A stretch of DNA of 64,000 nt. Source: Desulfoluna limicola. GTDB lineage: Bacteria; Desulfobacterota; Desulfobacteria; Desulfobacterales; Desulfolunaceae. Positions within the stretch are counted from its first letter, which is position 1, and each line of letters begins with the position of its first letter. Below, one piece after another: positions 45,750-53,807 of the stretch. The notes beneath the pieces are model-generated. The model ran no database searches. It saw nothing but the letters and a program-made list of their open reading frames with translations, and was not told where the DNA came from. Location: positions 4,363,501 through 4,427,500 of the forward strand of contig NZ_AP024488.1 of the NCBI RefSeq assembly GCF_021654575.1. Reading direction: 5' to 3'. Made by a program: the position numbers and the translations under genes.

Positions 45750-47651
45750 ATGACCGATACCACAACACATCCTGCCCCGCGCTGCTACTCATACATACGT
45801 TTCTCAACCTCCGAGCAACTCAAGGGAGACAGTCTTTCAAGGCAAACCAAAGCAGCCGAAGAATATGCGAAGAAGCGTGGCCTGAATATTGACACCACGC
45901 TATCTCTGAGAGACCTCGGTGTATCTGCATACTCCGGCGCAAACCGCCAAAGAGGGGCACTCAGTGTATTCTTGAAGTGCGTTGAAAAAGGTAAAGTTCC
46001 AGAGGGTTCTATCCTAATCGTCGAGTCCCTGGACCGCCTTAGCAGGGAGAGTGTGTCGACCGCCTTCGGTCAGTTCACCAGTATCATCGATAGCGGAATC
46101 ACGATCGTCACACTCTTTGACGGCATGGAGTACAAAAAGGGGTCGCTGGACATGCACGAAATGCTAACCAGCCTCATCTCCATGTCACGGGCTCATGAAG
46201 AGAGCCGAACCAAAGCAAAACGCCTCGCATCCGCTTGGGGAGAAAAACGAAACCGTATTGCAGAAAAAAAACTTACGGCAAGATGCCCAGCATGGCTAAC
46301 ACTCGATAAAGAGCAGAATAAATTCGAAATAGTTGACAATAGAGACAAGACCATTGAGCGGATTTTCGCCCTCTGCCTGGGAGGAACTGGGACCTACGCA
46401 ACGACCAGGATACTCAACCAAGAAGGCGTGCCCACATGGGGCAGAGGCAAGGGATGGCATCAAAGCTACGTGAGCAAGATTCTACACGCCAAGGCTGTGA
46501 CTGGTGAGTTCCAGCCCCACCTGAAAAGGGACGGCAAGAAGATTCCCGCTGGAGATCCAGTCCCCGACTATTTCCCCCGAATCATCGATGATGAAACATT
46601 TTTTCAAGCCCAAGAAAAACTCAAAAAAAACACCCACTACTCAGGTAAAACAGGCAATATCCGCAATCTATTCGGCCGTATTTCCAAGTGTGGCTACTGC
46701 GGGGGAACATTTTCATTCATCAACAAAGGCAAGCCCCCAAAGAGTGGACAATACATAGTCTGCGACAACGCTCGCAGGGGGCACGGTTGCAACTACACCT
46801 CGATGAGGTACCCTGAAGTGGAAGAATCGTTTCTCGAGTTTTGCAAAGAGCTCACGATAGAAGACATACTTGAATCGGACGAAGAAAGAAAAAAGCAGGT
46901 TCAATCAATTCGGGCAGACCTTGGAGCCACCGCTGGAAAAATCACCGAACTCATCAAAAAAGAAGAGAATTATGAGACTGCAATCGCTTCTGCCGAGCTA
47001 CCCTCAGCCATCAATCGACTTGTTTCCCTGCTTGAGCAGACGATAGAAGAAAAAGAGAAACTGGATGCCCAACTGACTGAGATAGAAGCCAGGCTGACCG
47101 CCAAAACCTCCGAGGACACAGACAAGCGAAAGCATCTCGACAGCATCAAATCCTACTACGAAATCAGCCACAAAGCATCAGAAGACGAGCGCATAGAAAT
47201 CCGGAGAAGGCTCCGGGAGGAGATCAGGGAGATTGTCAAACACATCTTCTTTTTTCCAAATGGACTGGGCGACAGGGATTTTGTACTGACCGCCAAAGGC
47301 ATGATGATCCAGAAGCACCCCGCCTTAGCTGAACTTGAAGGATTAGAAGCTCTTGGATACGACCCAGACATCTATGAGAGCAAGGAGGCTTATGCCTCTG
47401 CCATGGAGAATATAAAAGGCGTTATCAAGCAGCACATCGAGGAAAACAGCTCAAGAGACCAGCGGTTCTACGCAATCATCTTTTACAATGGAACGGAGAG
47501 AATCATCACGTACAACAAGCACAGCAAACGGTACGAGCAGTATTCAGAAAAAACCCGCAAAGGATTCCAAATTGAAGGACTTTCACATGAGTTCAGTGAT
47601 TTGCCCAAGAGCGATGGACGCGGATTTGAAGAGTTGCTGACTGATATTTAG
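45750..47651 (+). CDS. Large serine recombinase (integrase)
   Basis: 633 residues with CAAGGAG before the ATG. The N-terminal resolvase domain has the catalytic Ser19 in YIRFSTSEQ and DRLSRESVSTAFGQF. A Recombinase domain follows (about 165-290). The zinc ribbon has Cys pairs CGYCGG (about 313) and VCDNARRGHGC (about 336), and a long coiled coil ends in a C-terminal extension. Enzymes of this class integrate phages and mobile elements at short att sites without host factors. The gene lies right beside the left element end and is the likely integrase. Excision may need a directionality factor, perhaps one of the small proteins here. Confidence 0.95.
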   Translation: MTDTTTHPAPRCYSYIRFSTSEQLKGDSLSRQTKAAEEYAKKRGLNIDTTLSLRDLGVSAYSGANRQRGALSVFLKCVEKGKVPEGSILIVESLDRLSRESVSTAFGQFTSIIDSGITIVTLFDGMEYKKGSLDMHEMLTSLISMSRAHEESRTKAKRLASAWGEKRNRIAEKKLTARCPAWLTLDKEQNKFEIVDNRDKTIERIFALCLGGTGTYATTRILNQEGVPTWGRGKGWHQSYVSKILHAKAVTGEFQPHLKRDGKKIPAGDPVPDYFPRIIDDETFFQAQEKLKKNTHYSGKTGNIRNLFGRISKCGYCGGTFSFINKGKPPKSGQYIVCDNARRGHGCNYTSMRYPEVEESFLEFCKELTIEDILESDEERKKQVQSIRADLGATAGKITELIKKEENYETAIASAELPSAINRLVSLLEQTIEEKEKLDAQLTEIEARLTAKTSEDTDKRKHLDSIKSYYEISHKASEDERIEIRRRLREEIREIVKHIFFFPNGLGDRDFVLTAKGMMIQKHPALAELEGLEALGYDPDIYESKEAYASAMENIKGVIKQHIEENSSRDQRFYAIIFYNGTERIITYNKHSKRYEQYSEKTRKGFQIEGLSHEFSDLPKSDGRGFEELLTDI

Positions 47652-47859
47652 AGTGGACAAGCAAGATGACACAGAAAGAAACAGGAAAGCACCCCGAGCA
47701 AATCAACGCCACCAGCCAGAGGCACACAGAACCATGACGGGCGGCATCGGTCTGCTACGAATCTGGACTGCACCCCGACAGGCTCCGAGAGGAGTATGTT
47801 CTGCCGGGATTGCATCCAGAAGAATGAAACAGGACCTGAAACCTCAAGGATAAAGTGAT

Positions 47860-48237
47860 TCACATTGGAATGAGGGTAACATTAAAACCCAACTTTTTCA
47901 GCCCGTTGATGTGGAGCTGAAGCTGTTCGAATTTATCCTCGGCTTTATCTGGGGTATCCACTTTCTGCCCCCCTGACCCTGTATCAGGTATGCGAAAAGA
48001 AAAAATCAATTCAAGCATTCGTTCGACAGCAGCGACGTCGGCTCTGTTACTTTTGGCCCAGCCCGAGATAGCAGCGGGTGTGACACCTGCAAATGTTGCA
48101 AGACTTACGTAGGAAAAACTGTGATCCACCAGCACATCGAGAATGGCTTTAATGTTATGCTCAACCCTTCGATTTTTTTCATTGAGCCTTACATCTCGTA
48201 ATTTATCTATTTCTTCTCTTGCCACCCAAACTGCCAT
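47860..48237 (-). CDS. XRE-like small regulator
   Basis: 125 residues with GGAGGGG before the ATG. Residues about 40-80 (YVSLATFAGVTPAAISGWAK) form a Cro/CI-type helix-turn-helix. The N-terminal 35 residues are charged, and a Gln/Leu helix lies at the C-terminus (EDKFEQLQLHINGLKKLG). It lies downstream of rep on the same strand, and a 40-bp palindrome sits immediately upstream, so autoregulation or control of rep is plausible. It could instead be a recombination directionality factor. Confidence 0.75.
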   Translation of the reverse strand: MAVWVAREEIDKLRDVRLNEKNRRVEHNIKAILDVLVDHSFSYVSLATFAGVTPAAISGWAKSNRADVAAVERMLELIFSFRIPDTGSGGQKVDTPDKAEDKFEQLQLHINGLKKLGFNVTLIPM

Positions 48238-48246
48238 AGCCCCTCC

Positions 48247-48286
48247 TTGAATTAAGTTTGATTAAACTTAATCAAACTTAATTCAA
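48247..48286. promoter_or_regulatory. Perfect 19-bp inverted repeat between rep and regulator
   Basis: TTGAATTAAGTTTGATTAA (48247-48265) is followed by AC and its exact reverse complement (48268-48286). Within each arm TTAAGTTTGATTAA repeats the TTAA ends. It overlaps the region just before the regulator's ribosome site, so it could be its operator or a rep terminator. It lacks G/C, which argues against an ordinary terminator. Confidence 0.7.
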
Positions 48287-48299
48287 GAAATCTCGCGTG

Positions 48300-49208
48300 T
48301 CAACCCTTCAGTATTGCCCTAACCTTCCCTGCCAGCTCCGGATCATTCATGAAGTGAAAAAATCCACTGTGCTTTACCTTGTGGATCTGGTCCCGCTTGT
48401 TACTGAGAGCCTGGGAGATCTTGTATGATTCACGCCTGGGCATGAAGTCGCTTGCCTTCTGCTTCTCCACCAGGGCGGCCACCTCTTCCTCCAAACTATC
48501 GATGATGAGATCCTGGATCTTCTCGTACTTCTCCGCCGTGATGGTGACTCGATTTTCTTCCCTGGGAATGTTGGCCTTGTTGAACATCCCCCACCGTGTA
48601 GGGAAGGAGTTGCTCCAAAACCAACCCCAATCCCGCCAATCTGCAACAACTTCGTCCTTGGTGATATACTTTTTAACCTTCTCCAGACTATCCTCTCCTG
48701 TGGTACGCACCGGGCGTATATCGGCAAGACGGTAATCCTCGTCCCCCGTAGCCCCGATGGTTTTAAACCACTTGGCCCGAATCCACTTACCAATATCCGG
48801 AAGGTTGGCCGAGTCGACGTAGATCAGCATGTGATAGTGTGGCCTGCCATCCGTCTTGTGCGGCTCGATGCGCCAGAAACCCCATGATTCGGGGAAGTGC
48901 TTTTTGAGCTTCCTCGTGAAGTTGTCCCGGTATTTCTTGATCGTGGCGTCATTGGGTCGCTGCCCGATGGGGCAAGCCAACGTCACAAAGAGGTTGGGTT
49001 CTGTGGTCAGAGAGGTGAGATGCTTCTTGAATTCCATCTGAGCCGCAGGGCTGTATCTGCTTTGGTTGTCTCGTTGGGGAGTTTTCCTGGGGCGTCTTGT
49101 GGGGGTTTTGAGGGGCTCTTTTGTGTCCTCCTGTGGCTTTGGAGGGTGATTGATAAAGAGACCGATGTAACCCGGAGAAAGGGTCACAGTAAACGTTTTT
49201 TCTGTCAT
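48300..49208 (-). CDS. HUH single-tyrosine Rep endonuclease
   Basis: 302 residues. Motif order fits rolling-circle Reps: FVTLACP (residues 74-80), the metal-binding HUH motif PHYHMLIY (His124 and His126), and KKYITK with the presumed nicking Tyr181. The spacing and the GFWRIEPHKTDGRPHYH context resemble inovirus/microvirus-type replication initiators rather than conjugative relaxases. The first 60 residues are Pro/Lys/Arg-rich and probably disordered. It suggests that the excised element can replicate by a rolling circle. A 62-base gap with a long palindrome separates it from the downstream regulator. Confidence 0.85.
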   Translation of the reverse strand: MTEKTFTVTLSPGYIGLFINHPPKPQEDTKEPLKTPTRRPRKTPQRDNQSRYSPAAQMEFKKHLTSLTTEPNLFVTLACPIGQRPNDATIKKYRDNFTRKLKKHFPESWGFWRIEPHKTDGRPHYHMLIYVDSANLPDIGKWIRAKWFKTIGATGDEDYRLADIRPVRTTGEDSLEKVKKYITKDEVVADWRDWGWFWSNSFPTRWGMFNKANIPREENRVTITAEKYEKIQDLIIDSLEEEVAALVEKQKASDFMPRRESYKISQALSNKRDQIHKVKHSGFFHFMNDPELAGKVRAILKG

Positions 49209-49282
49209 ATGGGGCTATCCTAACCTCCTGCTTCTTCTGTAAGATCCATTGCTAATAATAAACCAAGTAAGGGGTTCTCTCT

Positions 49283-49984
49283 TCAGACGCCGTACTTGAG
49301 GCAAATCTTCTGAAGATACCTTGGGGTCCATGCCGTTCCGGAGAGCGTCTTGATTCCCTCTGCGTTGAGGTTCTCCGCTACCTGGGCGTAGGTCAGCCGC
49401 TTGGCCTTCCGGGGCTTCCTGCGGTGCTTTTTAATTACCTGGAGAAGCTCTCGCCCCTCGTCCGTCTCATCCAGCCCTTTCCGCCCCTCACACTTGTCGT
49501 TCTCGCTTTCGGCCCTCTTTGCTTTCCGTGCTGCTGAGAGCTTCTTGACGAGAAGACTCTTCTCCAGCTCGGAAAAAACTCCCTGAATCTGGACCAGGGC
49601 TTTTTTCATTGGATCTGCCTGAAAGTCCTCGGTGATGTTGGCCTCGGTCCTTGCTGAGATCAGGTTCACTTCTTTCGAGGTCATGAAGGCGATGAGTTGT
49701 TCCTGAATCTGAAGAGTTCGGGCCAACCGATCTACACCCTCGACGATCACAGCATCCACGCCGTTAGCCAGGATTTTATGCATCATCTCCTGGAAAGCTG
49801 GCCTGTCCTCCTCGCCCTTGGTTCCGGAGATGCCCTCCTCCTTGAAGACCCCAGTGATCTCAATGCCGTTCCGCTTGGCATAAGCCCGGATTTCTTCTTC
49901 CTGTCGCCTGAATCCGTCCCCGTCAATCTGGGACTGGGATGATACCCGGAGGTAGGCGTAGGCCGTTTTAATCTCTGTCTTCAT
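49283..49984 (-). CDS. Short serine recombinase (resolvase/invertase type)
   Basis: 233 residues from the ATG at 49984 (CGGGG upstream); an upstream TTG would add 10. The catalytic Ser15 lies in AYAYLRVSSQSQ. GVDRLARTLQIQ and the long E helix (FSELEKSLLVKKLSAARKAK) are typical of the resolvase domain. The C-terminus holds a recombinase-type HTH (LTYAQVAENLNAEGIKTLSG). It lacks a zinc ribbon, unlike the integrase at the left end. It may resolve multimers or invert DNA. It lies 75 bases upstream of rep on the same strand. Confidence 0.9.
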   Translation of the reverse strand: MKTEIKTAYAYLRVSSQSQIDGDGFRRQEEEIRAYAKRNGIEITGVFKEEGISGTKGEEDRPAFQEMMHKILANGVDAVIVEGVDRLARTLQIQEQLIAFMTSKEVNLISARTEANITEDFQADPMKKALVQIQGVFSELEKSLLVKKLSAARKAKRAESENDKCEGRKGLDETDEGRELLQVIKKHRRKPRKAKRLTYAQVAENLNAEGIKTLSGTAWTPRYLQKICLKYGV

Positions 49985-50341
49985 GTTGTATTTCCCCGCT
50001 CTTTTGCCCTTCAAAACGAAATATTAAATTCACTCCACACCCACTATTTAAAGTATTCTTGCTAATATTGTCAACACCCTTATTCACAGAAAAGGGTGTT
50101 ATCTCATTGATCCAGATACCCCAGACTGGATCACTCGGGCTTTAATTTTCCCAAGAAAAGTGAATATCTCATTAGAGAACATTTTGTGACACACATCGCC
50201 TGTCTGTGTCACACTATTTTGATAAGTTAATCCGGCTAGATGGAAAAGAAAGTTGCAAAATTCTAGCGGCAAAAAAAGTTGCTTCCTTTGTTATATTTTA
50301 CGTGTCACAATCCGGGAAACCAGAACAAAAAAGGAGATTCG
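49985..50341. other. Spacer with promoter-like sequence
   Basis: About 350 bases, AT-rich. AAAGTTGC occurs twice (near 50249 and 50275), and TTATATTTTA near 50291 could be a -10 for the peptide gene. Nothing else recognised. Confidence 0.4.
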
Positions 50342-50449
50342 ATGAACCGTTTTGACAACACCACCACCCGCCTGCTTGCAATCGCCGCAATGATCACCGC
50401 AACAGTCCCCCTCATCGATATGTTGTTGAGGGCCCTGGGCCTGTTGTGA
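50342..50449 (+). CDS. 35-residue hydrophobic peptide
   Basis: ATG at 50342 with AAAAGGAG 5-8 bases upstream. The peptide starts MNRFDNTTTRLLAIAAM and ends in a hydrophobic stretch, TVPLIDMLLRALGLL, enough for one membrane helix. It lies between the resolvase-type gene and a perfect inverted repeat. Small single-helix peptides include type I toxins, phage coat proteins and membrane regulators; nothing in the sequence decides between these. Confidence 0.6.
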   Translation: MNRFDNTTTRLLAIAAMITATVPLIDMLLRALGLL

Positions 50450-50457
50450 TGGCCGCC

Positions 50458-50507
50458 TACGCCAAATGTGAGGGTAATCCCCCTGGTTCCTCCTCACATT
50501 TGGCGTA
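50458..50507. other. Perfect 16-bp inverted repeat, candidate origin
   Basis: TACGCCAAATGTGAGG (50458-50473) and its exact complement (50492-50507) flank an 18-nt loop rich in pyrimidines. It lies 9 bases after the peptide stop and is not followed by a T-run. In a Rep-encoding element, a large hairpin is a candidate double-strand origin or nick site. Confidence 0.55.
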
Positions 50508-50523
50508 CAACACCGTTTGACGC

Positions 50524-50555
50524 GCCCCCACGACCCGTTTTGCGGGTCCGGGGGC
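50524..50555. terminator. GC-rich hairpin
   Basis: GCCCCC and GGGGGC enclose an inner ACCCG-TTTTG-CGGGT stem. It lies 12 bases past the end of the leftward unknown gene and could terminate it, or belong to the origin region. Confidence 0.5.
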
Positions 50556-50567
50556 ATGTTCAATAGA

Positions 50568-50978
50568 TCAAAACCCCAGCACCACCATAAGCCCCGACGC
50601 GATTTCCACGCCTTCCTCGTAAAAATCAGCCGCGCACTGCAGATATTCCAGGCTCTCAGGCTCGCCCTGGGCATCCACACGTTCGGTGTGGGCTTCAAGG
50701 CCTGCAATGTCAGCCCGGATGCCGTCCAGGATCCTGCAGTCGGTGATCGATTTTTCCTTAGCGAACCGCCAGTAGTCCATGACAACCGATCCTTCTGCCG
50801 TACCGCTGAAACCCGATGGTGCTGGATAGTAGATCGGGTCCCCGGCCTCAATGGCCTGGACCAGCTCAGACCGACCCGTCTCCCCCCTCAGGTTGATCGC
50901 CTCCTGAGGCAAGCCCCAGTGGTTCCGGAGTTGCTTGAATTTGATTCCCGCCTCCTTCATGTTGATTTCCTTGTTCAT
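50568..50978 (-). CDS. Hypothetical element protein
   Basis: 136 residues from the ATG at 50978, chosen because TGGAG lies about 9 bases upstream; the frame stays open to 51224 without a good start. The N-terminal part (MKEAGIKFKQLRNHWGLPQE) looks like a degenerate HTH. The C-terminal half is an acidic helix with ERVDAQGEPESLEYLQCAAD. I do not recognise the family. Its position next to the right end of the element suggests a regulatory or excision role. Confidence 0.6.
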   Translation of the reverse strand: MNKEINMKEAGIKFKQLRNHWGLPQEAINLRGETGRSELVQAIEAGDPIYYPAPSGFSGTAEGSVVMDYWRFAKEKSITDCRILDGIRADIAGLEAHTERVDAQGEPESLEYLQCAADFYEEGVEIASGLMVVLGF

Positions 50979-51703
50979 GTCTTTTTCTCCAGTGAATAGA
51001 GTTGATGTTGCGCCCGCTGAATTACGAGCTTCATTTAGGTATTGCTCTCGAGGAACGAGTTTTGCAGAATTTTTCTTGAAAAAAGTAATTTTCCCTGGTT
51101 GGCCCGTGCCGTCAGACACTAACACCTCTAATACGTATTGCTCCGAGAGTGCTCGTTTCCGGAAAAAAAATGCTCGTCGGCAAAAAATAAGGATGTGCAA
51201 CCTCCTGGAGGGTGGAGTCATCACAACCAGGGAGAAGGCTGAGGACGCAAGAAACGGGCTATTTGGGCGTCAGGATTTGACACGTGGAAGAGTTGAGACA
51301 CGCGCACTCTCAAATACCCCGCTGAAGGCAGCAAAACGCCCGAATTTGAGGCTCTCTGTATTTCTACATAGGAATACATGCAGATCCAAAAACAAAGGCC
51401 TCAAAGCTGCATTTTACTGACCACTGAAGGTAAAAAATAGGGGGGTATCAAAATGCCTCACAGTTGAGACAAGGAGGATTTGAAAATAGGGGTCCGAAAA
51501 ATGTTAGCCGGACATAGGCGCATGGCATCTTCAGGATATAGGCAAAGGGAGGGGGTAGGCCGCAAACACGGCCCACGCAACACGCGCACCGTTCTGCATA
51601 CCCGTTGAAATAGAAAGCGACGCATCAATATTAATCGCCCAAGAAGGCAAGCCCAAACAAGACACAAGATTCCGGGTGGTTGCCTCAATCTCCACGGAAA
51701 GGG
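50979..51703. other. Non-coding right end of the element
   Basis: About 720 bases without a supported gene. GTATTGCTC occurs twice (51039-51047 and 51135-51143), each followed by CGAG-rich sequence and GTTT about 12 bases on. They may be iterons or regulatory sites. The rest shows nothing recognisable. Confidence 0.4.
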
Positions 51704-51718
51704 TTAAATACTACACAA
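51701..51718. other. Right attachment arm
   Basis: GGGTTAAATACTACACAA is the inverse of the left arm (15 of 18 matches). Ten bases later comes the second TTGTG copy (51729-51733), which belongs to comM. Confidence 0.7.
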
Positions 51719-52372
51719 CGTGAGTAGATTGTGCCTGCCGCTCGCAGCGATCTCCAAGGCCCTTTTGGCGTGGTCCTGACCGGCGATATCGGAAAAATCG
51801 ATGGGGTAAGCCACCAGCTCCGGGGACATCCCTTCAAAGGGCGGCTCCGGGACCAGCGACTGAATGCCCCTTAAAAAGCCCACAGCCTCCGACAAACTGT
51901 TCACCGCATACACCCGGAGCCCTCGCACCACCGAGGCTTCGACGCGGTTTGCGTGGGGAACCAGAACCGCGTTCATCCCTCGCCGCCTGGCCTCCATGGC
52001 CATGGCAAGCACGCCCCGCACCGGCTTGACCCTACCGTCAAGGGCCAGCTCTCCACACACAAGAAACCCTGCCGTGGCGCCTTCCGGGACCATGCCCGTG
52101 GCCATGAGCACACCAAGGGCAACGGGCAAATCAAACCCCGTCCCCTCTTTACGCATGTCCGCCGGAGCAAGGTTGACGGTGATGCGATCGTTGGGGAACA
52201 GGAAGCCCGAATTGGTCACCGCCGCCTTTACGCGCTCCCTGCTCTCCCGCACGGCTGTTTCAGCAAGCCCCACGGTGGTAAAGGCGGGCAGCCCACGGGC
52301 GATATCCACCTCCACATCCACCACCCTGGCCTCCACCCCCACCAATGCACTGCTTAAAACCCTGGCCAGCAC
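51704..52372 (-). pseudogene. comM: comM, 5' part (truncated by insertion)
   Basis: It starts at a GTG (52372) with AAGGAGG 5 bases upstream. It encodes the ComM N-terminal ChlI domain (ARGLPAFTTVGLAETAVRES; NLAPADMRKEGTGFDLPVAL) up to GQDHAKRALEIAASGRHN. After residue 215 it runs into element sequence and stops seven codons later. The Walker A motif and everything beyond lie at 44747-45673. The two parts together give about 523 residues, close to the family length of roughly 500-510. Confidence 0.93.
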
Positions 52373-52940
52373 GCCGCCTCCTTTTCCACCCCTGGGCCTT
52401 GTGACGGGCCCGGAAATGACAATGGCTTTGATATTTCATGGTATTTGATATATAAACCCACTAAGTTGAGGTCTTCCGCATTTTTACAGGCCATATTTAA
52501 GGCCCGGATCCACCCGCGTGTGTCGATACCTTGTGATGCCACACACAGACAAAAGACGTGGCAACGGCATAGGCTATTGATACGCTTGATGCGTTTGTAA
52601 AAAACACAATGGATGCAAAGAAAATTCGTTCGTAAAAAGCCGGCGCCCAAAGCGCCTCGCAACACCAAGTGATTTGCTGTTGCCATCGCCCACACCCTAA
52701 TCCGGGTGTGCCGATATGGATTGCTTAACTTTTTACGAATCGGCCAGAGACGTAAAACCTTTGCAACCGGCATCGCCTGATGCGGTTTTTCACAAAACCA
52801 TCAAACCAGCATGCTGCAACACGATACGGATACGTCAGGAGAGAATCTCAAGCGACAGGAAGCGATCAGACACGATCAAAACAACGATACCGGGCAGCCA
52901 TAACCGGCTGAACCCTAACGATATGGTGATGACAATCTAC
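52373..52940. other. Spacer between comM and lpxC
   Basis: About 570 bases. I see no repeat unit, terminator or clear promoter. It must hold the divergent promoters of comM and lpxC. Confidence 0.4.
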
Positions 52941-53807
52941 ATGAAACAGCGAACCTTAGCAAAACCTTTTTCATGCTCGGGAACCGGTGTACACTCCGGT
53001 GTTCGGGTCAACCTGACCATCCAGCCAGCCCCCGCCAACCACGGCATTCGGTTCCAGCGAAGCGACCTGCCCGACAGCCCGACCATCGGGGCCTTCTTCC
53101 GCAATGTCGTGGACACCAGCCTTGCCACGGTCATCGGCCAGGAAGGAGCCATTGTCTCCACCATCGAGCACCTCATGGCGGCCTTCTCCGGCCTGTCCAT
53201 CGACAACGCCCTGGTGACCATCGACGGATACGAAATGCCCATCATGGACGGCAGTGCCCGGGTGTTTGCCCAGGGGATCATGGAGGCGGGCACTGTGGAG
53301 CAGGACAAGCCCCGCAGTTATCTGGCCATCACCGAAAAGGTGGAGATCGTCGAAGGGGACAAACGGGTCACAGCAGTGCCATCCGACCATTTTTCCATCA
53401 CCTGCAATATCGCCTTCAACCACCCCATGATCAATGAGCAGAGTGTCACCCTGGACATGCGGGACAACACGTTCCTCGAGACCATCAGTCCGGCACGCAC
53501 CTTCGGGTTTTACCGGGACATCAAGATGCTCAAGCTCTATGGGCTGGGGCGGGGCGCCGATCTCGGCACCGGCATTGCCCTCACCGACGACGGCATCATG
53601 AACGAAGACGGCCTCAGGTTCCCGGATGAATTCGTCCGTCACAAGCTTCTCGACTGTTTGGGGGACTTCTCCCTGCTGGGCATGCCCATCCTGGCAGACA
53701 TCACCACCAATAAATCCGGGCACGCCTTTAACCACGCCTTCCTGGAAACACTCTTCGGCAACAAGGGCGCATGGGAAACACGCACGCTGGAATCAAAGGC
53801 CCTATGA
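52941..53807 (+). CDS. lpxC: UDP-3-O-acyl-GlcNAc deacetylase
   Basis: 288 residues from the ATG at 52941, which aligns with the family start (MKQRTLAKPFSCSGTGVHSG); ATGs at 52923 and 52929 are possible, and no ribosome site is strong. The zinc ligands are visible: STIEHLMAAF and EFVRHKLLDCLGD. The catalytic His lies in SGHAFNHAF, and PIMDGSARVF is also typical. This is the committed step of lipid A synthesis and indicates a Gram-negative envelope. The stop codon overlaps the next start (ATGA). Confidence 0.96.
   Translation: MKQRTLAKPFSCSGTGVHSGVRVNLTIQPAPANHGIRFQRSDLPDSPTIGAFFRNVVDTSLATVIGQEGAIVSTIEHLMAAFSGLSIDNALVTIDGYEMPIMDGSARVFAQGIMEAGTVEQDKPRSYLAITEKVEIVEGDKRVTAVPSDHFSITCNIAFNHPMINEQSVTLDMRDNTFLETISPARTFGFYRDIKMLKLYGLGRGADLGTGIALTDDGIMNEDGLRFPDEFVRHKLLDCLGDFSLLGMPILADITTNKSGHAFNHAFLETLFGNKGAWETRTLESKAL

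Larger units (their letters stand above)
45675..51728. mobile_element. Integrated element within comM (large serine integrase, HUH Rep)
   Basis: A 6,054-bp insertion splits comM between its two 5-bp TTGTG copies (45675-45679 and 51729-51733). Removing it joins codons to read SGRHNMLMNGPPGSGKT, with the normal four residues between HN and GPPGSGKT of ComM. Gene content: large serine recombinase, XRE-like regulator, HUH Rep, short serine recombinase, 35-residue peptide and one unknown. The base composition is visibly more A/T-rich than the flanks, and no mosaic repeat unit occurs inside. No capsid, secretion, relaxase or resistance gene is seen, so it looks like a small integrative or cryptic plasmid-like element. 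Confidence 0.88.

Noticed and set aside
47666-47827. Possible small gene read through a UGA codon at 47735-47737 (second half reads VCYESGLHPDRLREEYVLPG)
   Set aside because: The second half looks protein-like, but the ribosome site is weak and I see no selenocysteine-type hairpin. A decayed coding remnant is as likely.
45675-51728. Prophage interpretation of the insert
   Set aside because: No capsid, tail, portal or lysis genes. The length and the Rep favour a small integrative or plasmid-like element.
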